Origin: Pectinatus sp.
GTDB taxonomy: Bacteria > Bacillota > Negativicutes > Selenomonadales > Selenomonadaceae
Assembly (NCBI GenBank): GCA_020025075.1
Contig: JAHHSR010000012.1
Span: 1-42,735, forward strand
Direction of reading: 5' to 3'
Length of the DNA stretch: 42,735 bases
A program made the position numbers and the translations under genes. The notes under the pieces are model-generated. The model saw nothing but the letters and a program-made list of their open reading frames with translations, was not told the origin of the DNA and did no database searches. Below are positions 1 through 6,311 of the stretch, one piece after another (positions within the stretch are counted from its first letter, which is position 1; each line of letters begins with the position of its first letter).

Positions 1-48
1 GAAGCAGGAGCAGGAGCAGTAGAAGAAGCAGGAGCAGGAGCAGTAGAA
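1..48. repeat. 24-bp tandem repeat, two copies
   Basis: Bases 1-24 and 25-48 are identical copies of a 24-bp unit (GAAGCAGGAGCAGGAGCAGT plus AGAA). Partly degenerate GAAGCAG/GAGCAG units continue to about base 84. On the minus strand each unit encodes eight residues of an Ala/Pro/Ser/Thr linker. The repeat may continue to the left of the window. Confidence 0.85.
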
Positions 49-209
49 GAAGCAGCATGAGCAGCAGGAGAAGCAGCATGAGCCACAGAGCTGCTCATCA
101 TGGGAACATTATCAAAGACATTTGTTACCGTAAGACCGGTAAAGGCGACCGTTCCCATCAGAGAAAGGCCGACGAGATAGGATAATCTCTTTTCTTTCTT
201 AGTAGACAT
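1..209 (-). CDS. Secreted Ala/Pro/Ser-rich protein, N-terminal part (runs off the left edge)
   Basis: The ATG at 209-207 follows AGGAATGGTTGT and opens a frame that is still open at base 1. The first ~44 residues look like a signal peptide: a basic start (MSTKKEKRLS), a hydrophobic core (YLVGLSLMGTVAFTGLTV) and a likely signal peptidase I site AHA|AS. The mature part begins with low-complexity Ala/Pro/Ser/Thr sequence built from an eight-residue unit SSTAPAPA encoded by a 24-bp tandem DNA repeat. Such linkers usually tether a wall-binding or catalytic domain that would lie outside the window, so no function can be given. The gene sits behind a near-consensus promoter and a perfect palindrome on the same strand. 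Confidence 0.7.
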   Translation of the reverse strand, partial: MSTKKEKRLSYLVGLSLMGTVAFTGLTVTNVFDNVPMMSSSVAHAASPAAHAASSTAPAPASSTAPAPA

Positions 210-361
210 ACAACCATTCCTTTATTAAAATTTGTAAACTGCACAATCTGTTTCTTGCGCATCCAATTGCCGGATTGAATGTGAAGCCCCCTTTTCTTCT
301 GCCATCTGTCCTCTCGCGAGCAGATTCGACATAAGTCCAGTGGCGATAAGAATCGTGCACC

Positions 362-389
362 AATGCGACAGAAACGTTTCTGTCGCATT
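362..389. promoter_or_regulatory. Perfect 28-bp palindrome, likely repressor operator
   Basis: AATGCGACAGAAAC is followed directly by its exact reverse complement GTTTCTGTCGCATT. It starts right after the -10 box of the minus-strand promoter and covers the predicted transcription start. That is the geometry of a dimeric repressor site (TetR- or Xre-like). As RNA it could instead form a hairpin at the 5' end of the transcript. No regulator gene of this kind is seen next to it. Confidence 0.6.
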
Positions 390-390
390 T

Positions 391-419
391 ATCATATAAC
401 TTTTTATTAATTTTGTCAA
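391..419 (-). promoter_or_regulatory. Strong sigma-A-type promoter for the secreted protein gene
   Basis: On the minus strand TTGACA (419-414) is followed after exactly 17 nt by TATGAT (396-391). The predicted transcription start is near 384, giving a leader of about 175 nt before the ATG at 209. The start point falls inside the palindrome at 362-389. Confidence 0.7.
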
Positions 420-469
420 TCATTTCATGAGCGTGTTACTGGCGTAAAATTTTGTCGTCGCCCCCCTTT

Positions 470-970
470 CTAGCGCAGGGCGCGCCGCAAGATGGCGAGG
501 GCGCGCCTTTTGTGCTTGGATACGGCCTGCTGCGAGATACCCAAATTTTCTGCCGCCTGCCTTTGCGTAAAGCCCCGGTGGACGACAAGCTCGATGACAC
601 GCCGCTGCAGGGGCGTCAAGAGGGCTTTGGCCTGGCAAAGGTCGAGGCGCAGGTCGGCTCTTTCGATGTCTTTTCCATCGTCGCCGAGAACGTCCAAAAG
701 GCGCAGCGCCTCGCCGTCGCCCGAAAGGCCGAGGGGCGTTTCGTAGGAGATTTCGCGCAGGCTTTTTTTGTAGTGCTGGCGCCGCAGAAGAAGCAGGGCA
801 TCTTCAATGCGCCGCACGAGAAAGGCGACGAAGGGTACGCCGCGCGTGGAGTCAAATTCGCGTCGTGCCTTACAAAAGGCCAGTAGCGCCACGGCGTACG
901 CCTCGTCACGATAGGGCGCGTAGATGGGCTTATTGATGAGATGGTAGATGAGCCTTTGATATTTTCGCAT
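470..970 (-). CDS. Small sigma-70-family RNA polymerase sigma factor
   Basis: 166 residues with only the two DNA/RNA-polymerase-binding regions of a short alternative sigma factor. Residues ~20-70 (YRDEAYAVALLAFCKARREF, then FLVRRIEDALLLLRRQ) resemble sigma region 2. Residues ~115-166 (LTPLQRRVIEL, then FTQRQAAENLGISQQAVSKH) are a region-4 helix-turn-helix. I start it at 970 because GGAGGAGG lies 5 nt before that ATG, whereas the upstream in-frame ATG at 988 has no SD. Its build recalls ComX/SigH-like competence sigma factors, and it is divergent from a ComK-like gene, but the target regulon is an inference. No terminator is visible after its stop, so transcripts may run on into the secreted protein gene. 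Confidence 0.85.
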   Translation of the reverse strand: MRKYQRLIYHLINKPIYAPYRDEAYAVALLAFCKARREFDSTRGVPFVAFLVRRIEDALLLLRRQHYKKSLREISYETPLGLSGDGEALRLLDVLGDDGKDIERADLRLDLCQAKALLTPLQRRVIELVVHRGFTQRQAAENLGISQQAVSKHKRRALAILRRALR

Positions 971-1000
971 GTTTTCCTCCTCCGTCATTTTGATAATCCA

Positions 1001-1046
1001 ATTTTAAAATAGCGCCACTTGCGGGGCAAATTCCTATTGCGGCGCT
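1001..1046 (-). promoter_or_regulatory. Possible promoter of the sigma factor gene with an overlapping inverted repeat
   Basis: TTGCCC (1029-1024) and TAAAAT (1006-1001) are separated by 17 nt on the minus strand, about 30 nt before the sigma gene start. An inverted repeat AGCGCC (1011-1016) ... GGCGCT (1041-1046) overlaps the -35 region and spacer. It may be an operator or a leader hairpin. Confidence 0.35.
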
Positions 1047-1049
1047 TTT

Positions 1050-1116
1050 ACGGCAAATCTGACCCGAAAAGGGGGCAGATACGGCAAAGACGGCAGAAAG
1101 GAAGGAAGATACGGCA
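1050..1116 (+). promoter_or_regulatory. Four direct ACGGCA repeats upstream of the ComK-like gene
   Basis: ACGGCA occurs at 1050, 1081, 1090 and 1111. The start-to-start distances are 31, 9 and 21 bp, close to 3, 1 and 2 helical turns, so all copies would lie on one face of the DNA. The cluster ends 66 bp before the -35 box of the plus-strand promoter and is also upstream of the sigma gene. This is typical of an activator-binding array. Confidence 0.4.
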
Positions 1117-1182
1117 TATATTATCGTAAAATAATGAAAAATAGTTTTTTACTTAAAAATCACAAAAATTTTTCTTTTCTCC

Positions 1183-1211
1183 TTGTAAACATGCAAAAAT
1201 TAATATATAAT
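1183..1211 (+). promoter_or_regulatory. Promoter of the intron-containing ComK-like gene
   Basis: TTGTAA (1183-1188), a 17-nt spacer, then TATAAT (1206-1211). The transcript should start near 1218, leaving an ~83-nt AT-rich 5' exon before the splice site at 1300. The 5' exon contains a small CCAC/GTGG hairpin (1263-1274). I see no known riboswitch aptamer in it. Confidence 0.6.
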
Positions 1212-1298
1212 AATGATAATGATTATATTATAAATTTTTTCAACATAAAAGCATTTACAATACCACATGCGTGGAAAAAGAGAAAAGGAGGGTTCCTC

Positions 1299-2240
1299 GT
1301 AGTTTATTAAGGCGAGATACTCGCATTTCGCAATTAGTAAGCATATTGGGAAACTAGTATGTAGCCATGACCAAAAGTCGTGCAACAAAGAAACTGAATT
1401 GCTGGAAAGGCGTAAAGCTAAACAAGCTACAGCATAGAGATGAAACAAGCTCCGGTGCGAAGGCGGCGAAAGCAGAAAAAATTGTTTAGATGGCATAGGG
1501 TTAAATCCTAAGTGCTCAAAAATTGCCCATCAGCAGCTAAGCTCCGAACAGGAGAAAGTTCAACGACTATCCCTCTTGAGGGGAGTAGGCTATAAGCGAT
1601 GATAGCCGAAGCGGTTTCGCCTAAGTCTTACCTAGATAGGGAGAAGATATAGTCTGTGCTTTGGCGAAAGCCAAAGAAGTTCATAAGAGAACTGCGCAGG
1701 CGTAGCGGCCCTGCGTGAACGACCTCTCCTAGGCGATTTTGGTCGCGGGAGAGCAGGTTTAGCTTTTTTAATCCGGAAGAAATCCAAAAGTTAGTTGCCA
1801 TCGTTCCCGTCTACCATGAAAATAACAACTCTACCCGCATTATTACGTCCACCGGCGAGTTTGTCGTCCAGCGGCAGTGCCGCACCGTGATAAAAAATCT
1901 CGCCCGGGCCAATTTCACGGACCTCATAGCGCTAAACAAAACGGCGCGTGCCTTTCTCGGCTGCAAGCGCAATTTGCCGCTGTGCATCGGGCAGCGGCTG
2001 TTCCTCATACCCTTTTCGCTGCGCGCGCCGCAGGGGAAAAATGACGGCACGCTCGGCTATTTCAACGACGACTTCATAGAGGACATCTGCCTTTGCCCCC
2101 GGTCGCAGGCGCACTACGTGCGCCTTGTCGGTGAGCACAAATTCTACCTGCGCAAGAAGGCGGATTTTACCCCCGAGCGGCTCCAAAAATACCGCGCGCT
2201 GCGCCAAAGGCTCATGTGCAAAAAGCCCCCTTTCCCGTAA
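1299..2240 (+). CDS. ComK-like transcription factor, start codon split by a group I intron
   Basis: Proposed join(1299..1300,1757..2240), 161 residues. Before splicing, SD AAGGAGG (1285-1291) is followed by GTA and stops, with no start codon. Joining GT (1299-1300) to G1757 makes GTG 7 nt after the SD, in frame with the whole downstream reading frame (FSFFNPEEIQKLVAIVPVYH...). The first usable start without splicing is a GTG at 1887, which would remove 43 N-terminal residues. The protein resembles ComK in length and pattern: an N-terminal strand ending in IVPVY, then CKRNLPLCIGQRLFLIPF (compare the ComK 'KPPIMV...IFLFPT' region), FNDDFIEDI, and a C-terminal TPERLQKYRALRQRL helix. ComK activates competence genes in Bacillus; the role here is inferred. 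It is divergent from a small sigma factor gene and ends inside a terminator. Confidence 0.65.
1301..1756 (+). ncRNA. Group I self-splicing intron
   Basis: The conserved core is readable. P1: exon CTCGT (1296-1300) pairs with the internal guide GCGAG (1312-1316) and ends in the required U-G wobble at the 5' splice site. P2: 1342-1347 with 1356-1361. P4: AATTGCTGGAAA (1397-1408) with CAGC (1531-1534). P6: CTCC (1542) with GGAG (1551). P7: GACTA (1565-1569) with TAGTC (1650-1654) in the signature AAGATATAGTC. P8: GGCTAT (1588) with ATAGCC (1602). P9: TTTGGC-GAAA-GCCAAA (1660-1675). P9.0: TGC (1657-1659) with GCA (1753-1755), immediately before the terminal G at 1756. Further stems fill 1678-1752. 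The intron is 456 nt and encodes no homing endonuclease. Splice sites are inferred from pairing and reading frame. The catalytic core assignment is strong; exact ends are slightly less so. Confidence 0.9.
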
Positions 2241-2255
2241 GAGAAGGGGGCTTTT
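2221..2255. terminator. Bidirectional intrinsic terminator
   Basis: AAAAGCCCCCTT (2221-2232) and AAGGGGGCTTTT (2244-2255) form a perfect 12-bp stem flanked by A- and T-runs. It serves both the ComK-like gene, whose stop codon lies in the loop, and brnQ coming from the other side. Confidence 0.9.
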
Positions 2256-2256
2256 T

Positions 2257-3609
2257 TCATGCCCGCTGGGTACGGCGCGAAAAAAAGGCGACGACAAGGC
2301 CGATGCCAAAGCCCACGAGGGCGGGCGTCGTCCAGCCCATGCCGATGGCAAAGAAAGGCAGCTGATGATAAAGCGCCAAAATGCCCTGCACGCCGGCACT
2401 ATCATGGAGCGCGGGAGGAAGGTTGTTTAGCGCGTCGCCGAAAGCGGCGACGACAGTAAAAAGGGTCGTTACTACATAGACCGAGCGCGCATTTTGAAAG
2501 CACGGCGCCAAAAAGGAGAGCAAGATGAGCGTCATGCACAAGGGGTACAAAAACATCAAGAGCGGCACGGCGAGAATGATAATCTGCGTGAGGCTGATGT
2601 TGCTCATGGCGAGGCTTATAAGCGAGAAGATGAGCGTGTAGGTCTTGTAGCCGACGCTGTGGGGGAAAAGGTGGACGAAGATGTTGGCACAGGAGCTGGT
2701 AAGGCCAATCGAGGTCTTGAGGCAGGCAATCGTGACGATGATGGCGAGGAGGATGCCGCCGCCCGTTCCCAAGAGCCCCTTGGCAATCTGGGCGAGCGCA
2801 ATGCCGCCATTGGCCGAAAGCGGCACGTAGGCGAGGCTGTAGGCGCCCATGTAGGAGAGGCAAAAATAGATGATGCACATCAAGAGGACGGCGACGATGC
2901 CGGACTTTAGGAGGCCGCAGGTGATTTCGCTCGGCGTCTTAAGGCCCAGACTGCGCAGCGCGTCGATGACGACGATGCCGACGACGAGGGCGCCCAGGGC
3001 GTCCATCGTGTTATAGCCCTGCGTGAAGCCGCGCACGAAGGGGGCCGAGGCGTAATCGCTCTGCACGGGGCCGAAGGAAGAAAAATTGCTGACGTGATAA
3101 AAGGCTACGCCGATGAGGACGGCCAAGAAGACCAAAAAGAGCGGGTTTAGGACCTTGCCAATCCAGAGGAGTATTTTGCCGGGCTTGAGCGAAAAGACCA
3201 AGGAGAGGGCGTAAAAAATGACGGAGAAGATGAAAAGCGCCAGCGTCCCGTGCTGGGGCGAGATGAAGGGGGCAAGGCCAATCTCGTAGGAGACGGAGCC
3301 GAGGCGCGGCAGGGCGAAGGCCGGACCGACCGTAAGGGCCAAAAGGACCGTCAGGACGAGGGCATAGGAGGGGCTTATGCGGCTAGCCAGGTCGAAAAGG
3401 CCCGCACTCTTGGAGACGCCGAGAGCCATAATGCCCAGAAAGGGCAGCCCCACGCCAGTTAGGACAAAGCCGAGTGTAACTAAGAGAATATTCGAGCCCG
3501 CCTGCTGGCCCATATGGACGGGGAAGATGAGATTGCCGGCACCGAAAAAGAGGCCAAAAAGCATCGAGCCTACGAACATCGACTGGGATAGGGTAAGACT
3601 TCTTTTCAT
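2257..3609 (-). CDS. brnQ: Branched-chain amino acid:cation symporter BrnQ
   Basis: 450 residues with about twelve hydrophobic segments, the usual size of LIVCS-family transporters that import Leu/Ile/Val with Na+ or H+. The N-terminus carries the family signature: SLTLSQSMFVGSMLFGLFFG followed by AGNLIFP. Later landmarks are GFTQGYNTMDALGALVVGIV and the conserved CLKTSIGL segment. I start at the ATG at 3609, directly before that signature. A longer frame to 3804 overlaps the cupin gene and lacks similarity. There is no obvious SD before 3609, so low or leaderless-type translation is possible. It lies 64 nt downstream of the cupin gene and ends at a strong terminator. Family assignment is secure; substrate preference is inferred. 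Confidence 0.93.
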   Translation of the reverse strand: MKRSLTLSQSMFVGSMLFGLFFGAGNLIFPVHMGQQAGSNILLVTLGFVLTGVGLPFLGIMALGVSKSAGLFDLASRISPSYALVLTVLLALTVGPAFALPRLGSVSYEIGLAPFISPQHGTLALFIFSVIFYALSLVFSLKPGKILLWIGKVLNPLFLVFLAVLIGVAFYHVSNFSSFGPVQSDYASAPFVRGFTQGYNTMDALGALVVGIVVIDALRSLGLKTPSEITCGLLKSGIVAVLLMCIIYFCLSYMGAYSLAYVPLSANGGIALAQIAKGLLGTGGGILLAIIVTIACLKTSIGLTSSCANIFVHLFPHSVGYKTYTLIFSLISLAMSNISLTQIIILAVPLLMFLYPLCMTLILLSFLAPCFQNARSVYVVTTLFTVVAAFGDALNNLPPALHDSAGVQGILALYHQLPFFAIGMGWTTPALVGFGIGLVVAFFSRRTQRA

Positions 3610-3673
3610 GAAAATGCGGCGCAAGGGACGCGCCGCGCACCTGCCTTTCTTGTTTGTATTGGGTGAATATTCG

Positions 3674-4021
3674 CTATTTTTTGTCACAAAGGACGAGAGC
3701 GAAAAAGACGAGGTCCGTCTCGCCGGCATTGGCGATGGCGTGCTCGTGTCCTTCAGCGCAAAAGACCGTATCGCCCGCCTGTATTTCGTACTGCTTTTCG
3801 TCATCGGTGTAGAGGGCCTTTCCCTTTAGGATATGATAGGTTTCGTTGTTGCCGATGTGGCGGTGAAGGCCTATCGAGCAGCCCTTTTCCAAGGTCGCAA
3901 TGCCGCAAAGCTCGGCACTGTCTTTCAGCTGCTCTTTTGCGAGGAGCTTCTGCATGAAGATGTGGCCATGGCCGCCAAATCTTTTTTCCATGCGTTCGGG
4001 TTCATTTTGGGGAACTAACAT
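3674..4021 (-). CDS. Small cupin-domain protein
   Basis: 115 residues forming a single cupin barrel. Motif 1 reads GLHRHIGNNETYHILKG (two His, one Glu) and motif 2 reads GDTVFCAEGHEHAIAN (one His), giving the usual three-His/one-Glu metal site. Single-domain cupins of this size act as metal-dependent isomerases, dioxygenases or ligand sensors, and the sequence does not say which. SD AGGTGG is 6 nt before the ATG. It may be co-transcribed with brnQ 64 nt downstream. Confidence 0.85.
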   Translation of the reverse strand: MLVPQNEPERMEKRFGGHGHIFMQKLLAKEQLKDSAELCGIATLEKGCSIGLHRHIGNNETYHILKGKALYTDDEKQYEIQAGDTVFCAEGHEHAIANAGETDLVFFALVLCDKK

Positions 4022-4033
4022 AATATACCACCT

Positions 4034-4061
4034 TTGCTAAAAAAATGAATTGTGCTATTAT
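4034..4061 (+). promoter_or_regulatory. Probable promoter of the DUF218 gene
   Basis: TTGCTA (4034-4039), 16-nt spacer, TATTAT (4056-4061), about 60 nt before the start codon at 4121. Confidence 0.4.
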
Positions 4062-4120
4062 GGAAATATTCGTCAAGCGATAAAAATATCCTTTAGAAAA
4101 TGGACTTAGGAGCGTTGTAC

Positions 4121-4879
4121 ATGATTTATTTTTTGAAATTTTGTGCCAGCCTCATCCTGCCGCCCGGCATCTTCATCGTACTCTTCTTCTTTTTGGCGTA
4201 CTGCTGCCTCAAAAATGCGCAGGTGCGGCTGGCGCGCACGATTTTCATCTTGACCTTGGGCCTTTACATCTGCTCGACCAACCTTTTTGCCGGCTACCTC
4301 ATGGGTAAGCTCGAGCGCGACTACACGCCGCCGCTTTACCCGGCGGGCGACGTCATCGTCATGCTCGGCGGCGGTGCCACGCGCGATACGCCAGATGTGA
4401 GCGGCATGGGGGGGCTTTGCAGCATACCCTCTAGCCGCCTGCTCACGGCCGTGCGCCTGCAAAGAAAGCTCCACGTGCCGATAATCGTCTCTGGCGGCGC
4501 GGCACATGCCGCCAGCGCCAAGGAGGCCCTCATCGCCAGGCGCATCCTCATCGACCTCGGCGTGCCGGAAGATAAGATTATCGTCGAGGATAAGAGCCTC
4601 AACACGAAGCAAAATGCCCTCTTTTGCGCCAAGATAATTAAGGAACGGGATTTTTCCGAACCGCTTTTGGTTACCTCGGCCTTTCACATGCGCCGCGCCG
4701 TCCTCAACTTCAAGCAGCAGGGCATAAATGTCATCGCCTATCCGACGGATTACACGCAGAATATCCACCGCAGCTTCTACCTGAGCCAGCTCATGCCGTC
4801 GGGAGAGGCGCTCTTTTATACCGAGACGGCGCTACAGGAAAATCTGCGCTATCTCATCACCAAGTACCTAAAATATTAA
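4121..4879 (+). CDS. DUF218 / YdcF-ElyC-family membrane protein
   Basis: 252 residues: two N-terminal membrane segments (about residues 1-28 and 38-60), then a DUF218 domain with VIVMLGGG, the long VPIIVSGG strand, EDKSLNTKQNA and LVTSAFHMRRAV, the hallmark order of this family. E. coli relatives (ElyC, SanA, YdcF) affect envelope and peptidoglycan-precursor homeostasis; the chemical activity is not established. I chose the start at 4121 because AGGAG precedes it by 8 nt, while the ATG at 4100 has no SD. It lies directly upstream of a phosphohexomutase gene, which supports an envelope-carbohydrate role. Confidence 0.82.
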   Translation: MIYFLKFCASLILPPGIFIVLFFFLAYCCLKNAQVRLARTIFILTLGLYICSTNLFAGYLMGKLERDYTPPLYPAGDVIVMLGGGATRDTPDVSGMGGLCSIPSSRLLTAVRLQRKLHVPIIVSGGAAHAASAKEALIARRILIDLGVPEDKIIVEDKSLNTKQNALFCAKIIKERDFSEPLLVTSAFHMRRAVLNFKQQGINVIAYPTDYTQNIHRSFYLSQLMPSGEALFYTETALQENLRYLITKYLKY

Positions 4880-4895
4880 TTTTGCCCGCCAGTTA

Positions 4896-4904
4896 TGGTA
4901 TAAT
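4896..4904 (+). promoter_or_regulatory. Extended -10 promoter of the mutase gene
   Basis: TGGTATAAT is a perfect -10 with the TGn extension, 32 nt before the ATG at 4936. No good -35 box lies 17 nt upstream, as expected for extended -10 promoters. It overlaps the end of the upstream gene region, so manB-galU-pgi can be transcribed on their own. Confidence 0.55.
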
Positions 4905-4935
4905 CTAGCTATAACAAACGAAAGGCGGTTTTAAA

Positions 4936-6288
4936 ATGGAGTTACTGCATACGGCATTCAAGGCATATGACATACGCGGCAAATATCCTGCCGAGGTCAA
5001 TGAAGAACTGGCATATCGCCTCGGCAAGGCGTTTTGCGTCATGCTCGGCGCACGCCGCATCGCCATCGGCCACGATATTCGCCTGTCGGGAAATTCGCTC
5101 CAGGAGGCCATCGTGCGCGGCGTGCGTGAGATGGGCTGCGATGTTGTCGACATCGGCCAGTGCGGCACGGAGATGATTTACTTTGCCACGGCCCACCTCA
5201 AGCTCGACGGCGGCATCATGGTTACGGCCAGCCACAACCCCAAGGACTACAACGGCATGAAGCTCGTGCGCGAGGGTGCACGGCCGATAAGCGCCGATAC
5301 AGGGCTAAAGGAGCTGGAAGAGGCCATCTTCAAGAACGACTTTCCCGCCCCGGCTGACAGCGAGGGAAAATACGAGGCAATCGCCATTGCCGATGATTAT
5401 GTCCGCCACCTTTTGGGGTACATCGACCAGAAGAAGCTGCGCCCCTTAAAGCTCGTCGTCAATGCCGGCAACGGCGCGGCCGGCCCCATTCTCGACAAGC
5501 TTGAAGGACTCTTGCCCTTTGAATTTGTCGCCATAAACAATGAGCCCGACGGCAATTTCCCGCACGGCGTTCCCAATCCCCTACTCATCGAAAACCGCGC
5601 GGTAACGCAAAAGGCCGTCATAGAGCACGGCGCCGATTTGGGCGTGGCCTTCGACGGCGACTTCGACCGCTGCTTCATCTTCGACGAGACGGGCGAGATG
5701 ATTGAGGGGTATTACATCGTCGGCTTTTTGGCGCACGCCTTCTTGCAGCGCGAAAAGGGGGCCAAGATTATCTACGACCCGCGCCTCGTCTGGAATACGC
5801 TCGAAATAGCCAAGGAAGCAGGCGGCACGGCCATCATGTGTAAAAGCGGCCACGCCTTCATCAAGGATAAAATGCGCCGCGAAAATGCCATCTACGGCGG
5901 CGAGATGTCGGCCCACAATTATTTTCGGGATTTCACCTACTGCGACAGCGGCATGATTACCTGGCTCTTGGTCGCAGAGCTGCTCTGCAAGAGCGGCAAA
6001 AAGCTCTCGCACCTTTTGAAAGAGCGCATGGAGCGCTACCCGATAAGCGGCGAGATAAACAGCACGGTAAAAGATGCCGACGCCATTCTCCGGGAGATTG
6101 AAGGCCGCTACGGCAAAGAAGGAAAAATCGACCACACGGACGGGCTGAGCGTCGAATTCGACAAGTGGCGCTTCAACCTGAGAAAGTCGAATACCGAGCC
6201 TGTTATCCGCCTCAATGTCGAAACGCGCGGCGACAAGGAGCTCCTCACGCAAAAAACGCAGGAACTCTTGTCGATTATCCGCGCCTGA
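4936..6288 (+). CDS. manB: Phosphomannomutase/phosphoglucomutase
   Basis: 450 residues, the standard length of the alpha-D-phosphohexomutase family, interconverting hexose 6- and 1-phosphates. Catalytic elements are all present: the phosphoserine loop TASHNPKDYNG (Ser99), the Mg2+ loop DGDFDR near residue 240, the sugar-binding loop GGEMSAHNYF, and the C-terminal phosphate-binding RKSNTEPVIRLN. The GEMSAHNYF form favours the dual phosphomannomutase/phosphoglucomutase subgroup over PgcA or GlmM. SD AAAGGCGG precedes the ATG. It is followed by galU and pgi, giving a fructose-6-P to glucose-6-P/glucose-1-P to UDP-glucose route. Confidence 0.93.
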   Translation: MELLHTAFKAYDIRGKYPAEVNEELAYRLGKAFCVMLGARRIAIGHDIRLSGNSLQEAIVRGVREMGCDVVDIGQCGTEMIYFATAHLKLDGGIMVTASHNPKDYNGMKLVREGARPISADTGLKELEEAIFKNDFPAPADSEGKYEAIAIADDYVRHLLGYIDQKKLRPLKLVVNAGNGAAGPILDKLEGLLPFEFVAINNEPDGNFPHGVPNPLLIENRAVTQKAVIEHGADLGVAFDGDFDRCFIFDETGEMIEGYYIVGFLAHAFLQREKGAKIIYDPRLVWNTLEIAKEAGGTAIMCKSGHAFIKDKMRRENAIYGGEMSAHNYFRDFTYCDSGMITWLLVAELLCKSGKKLSHLLKERMERYPISGEINSTVKDADAILREIEGRYGKEGKIDHTDGLSVEFDKWRFNLRKSNTEPVIRLNVETRGDKELLTQKTQELLSIIRA

Positions 6289-6311
6289 CTATATATTAGG
6301 AAGTGAATATT

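Noticed and set aside
158..423. Several short minus-strand frames between the secreted protein and sigma genes
   Set aside because: They overlap the promoter and palindrome, lack SDs, and have no recognisable composition or domain.
1218..1300. A c-di-GMP-II or other known riboswitch aptamer upstream of the intron
   Set aside because: The ~83-nt 5' exon is AT-rich with one tiny hairpin. I find none of the conserved aptamer bases and there is too little room.
1200..1496. A 98-codon minus-strand open frame across the intron
   Set aside because: It lies wholly within the intron and its leader, has poly-Ile low-complexity sequence and no SD, and is explained by the RNA structure.
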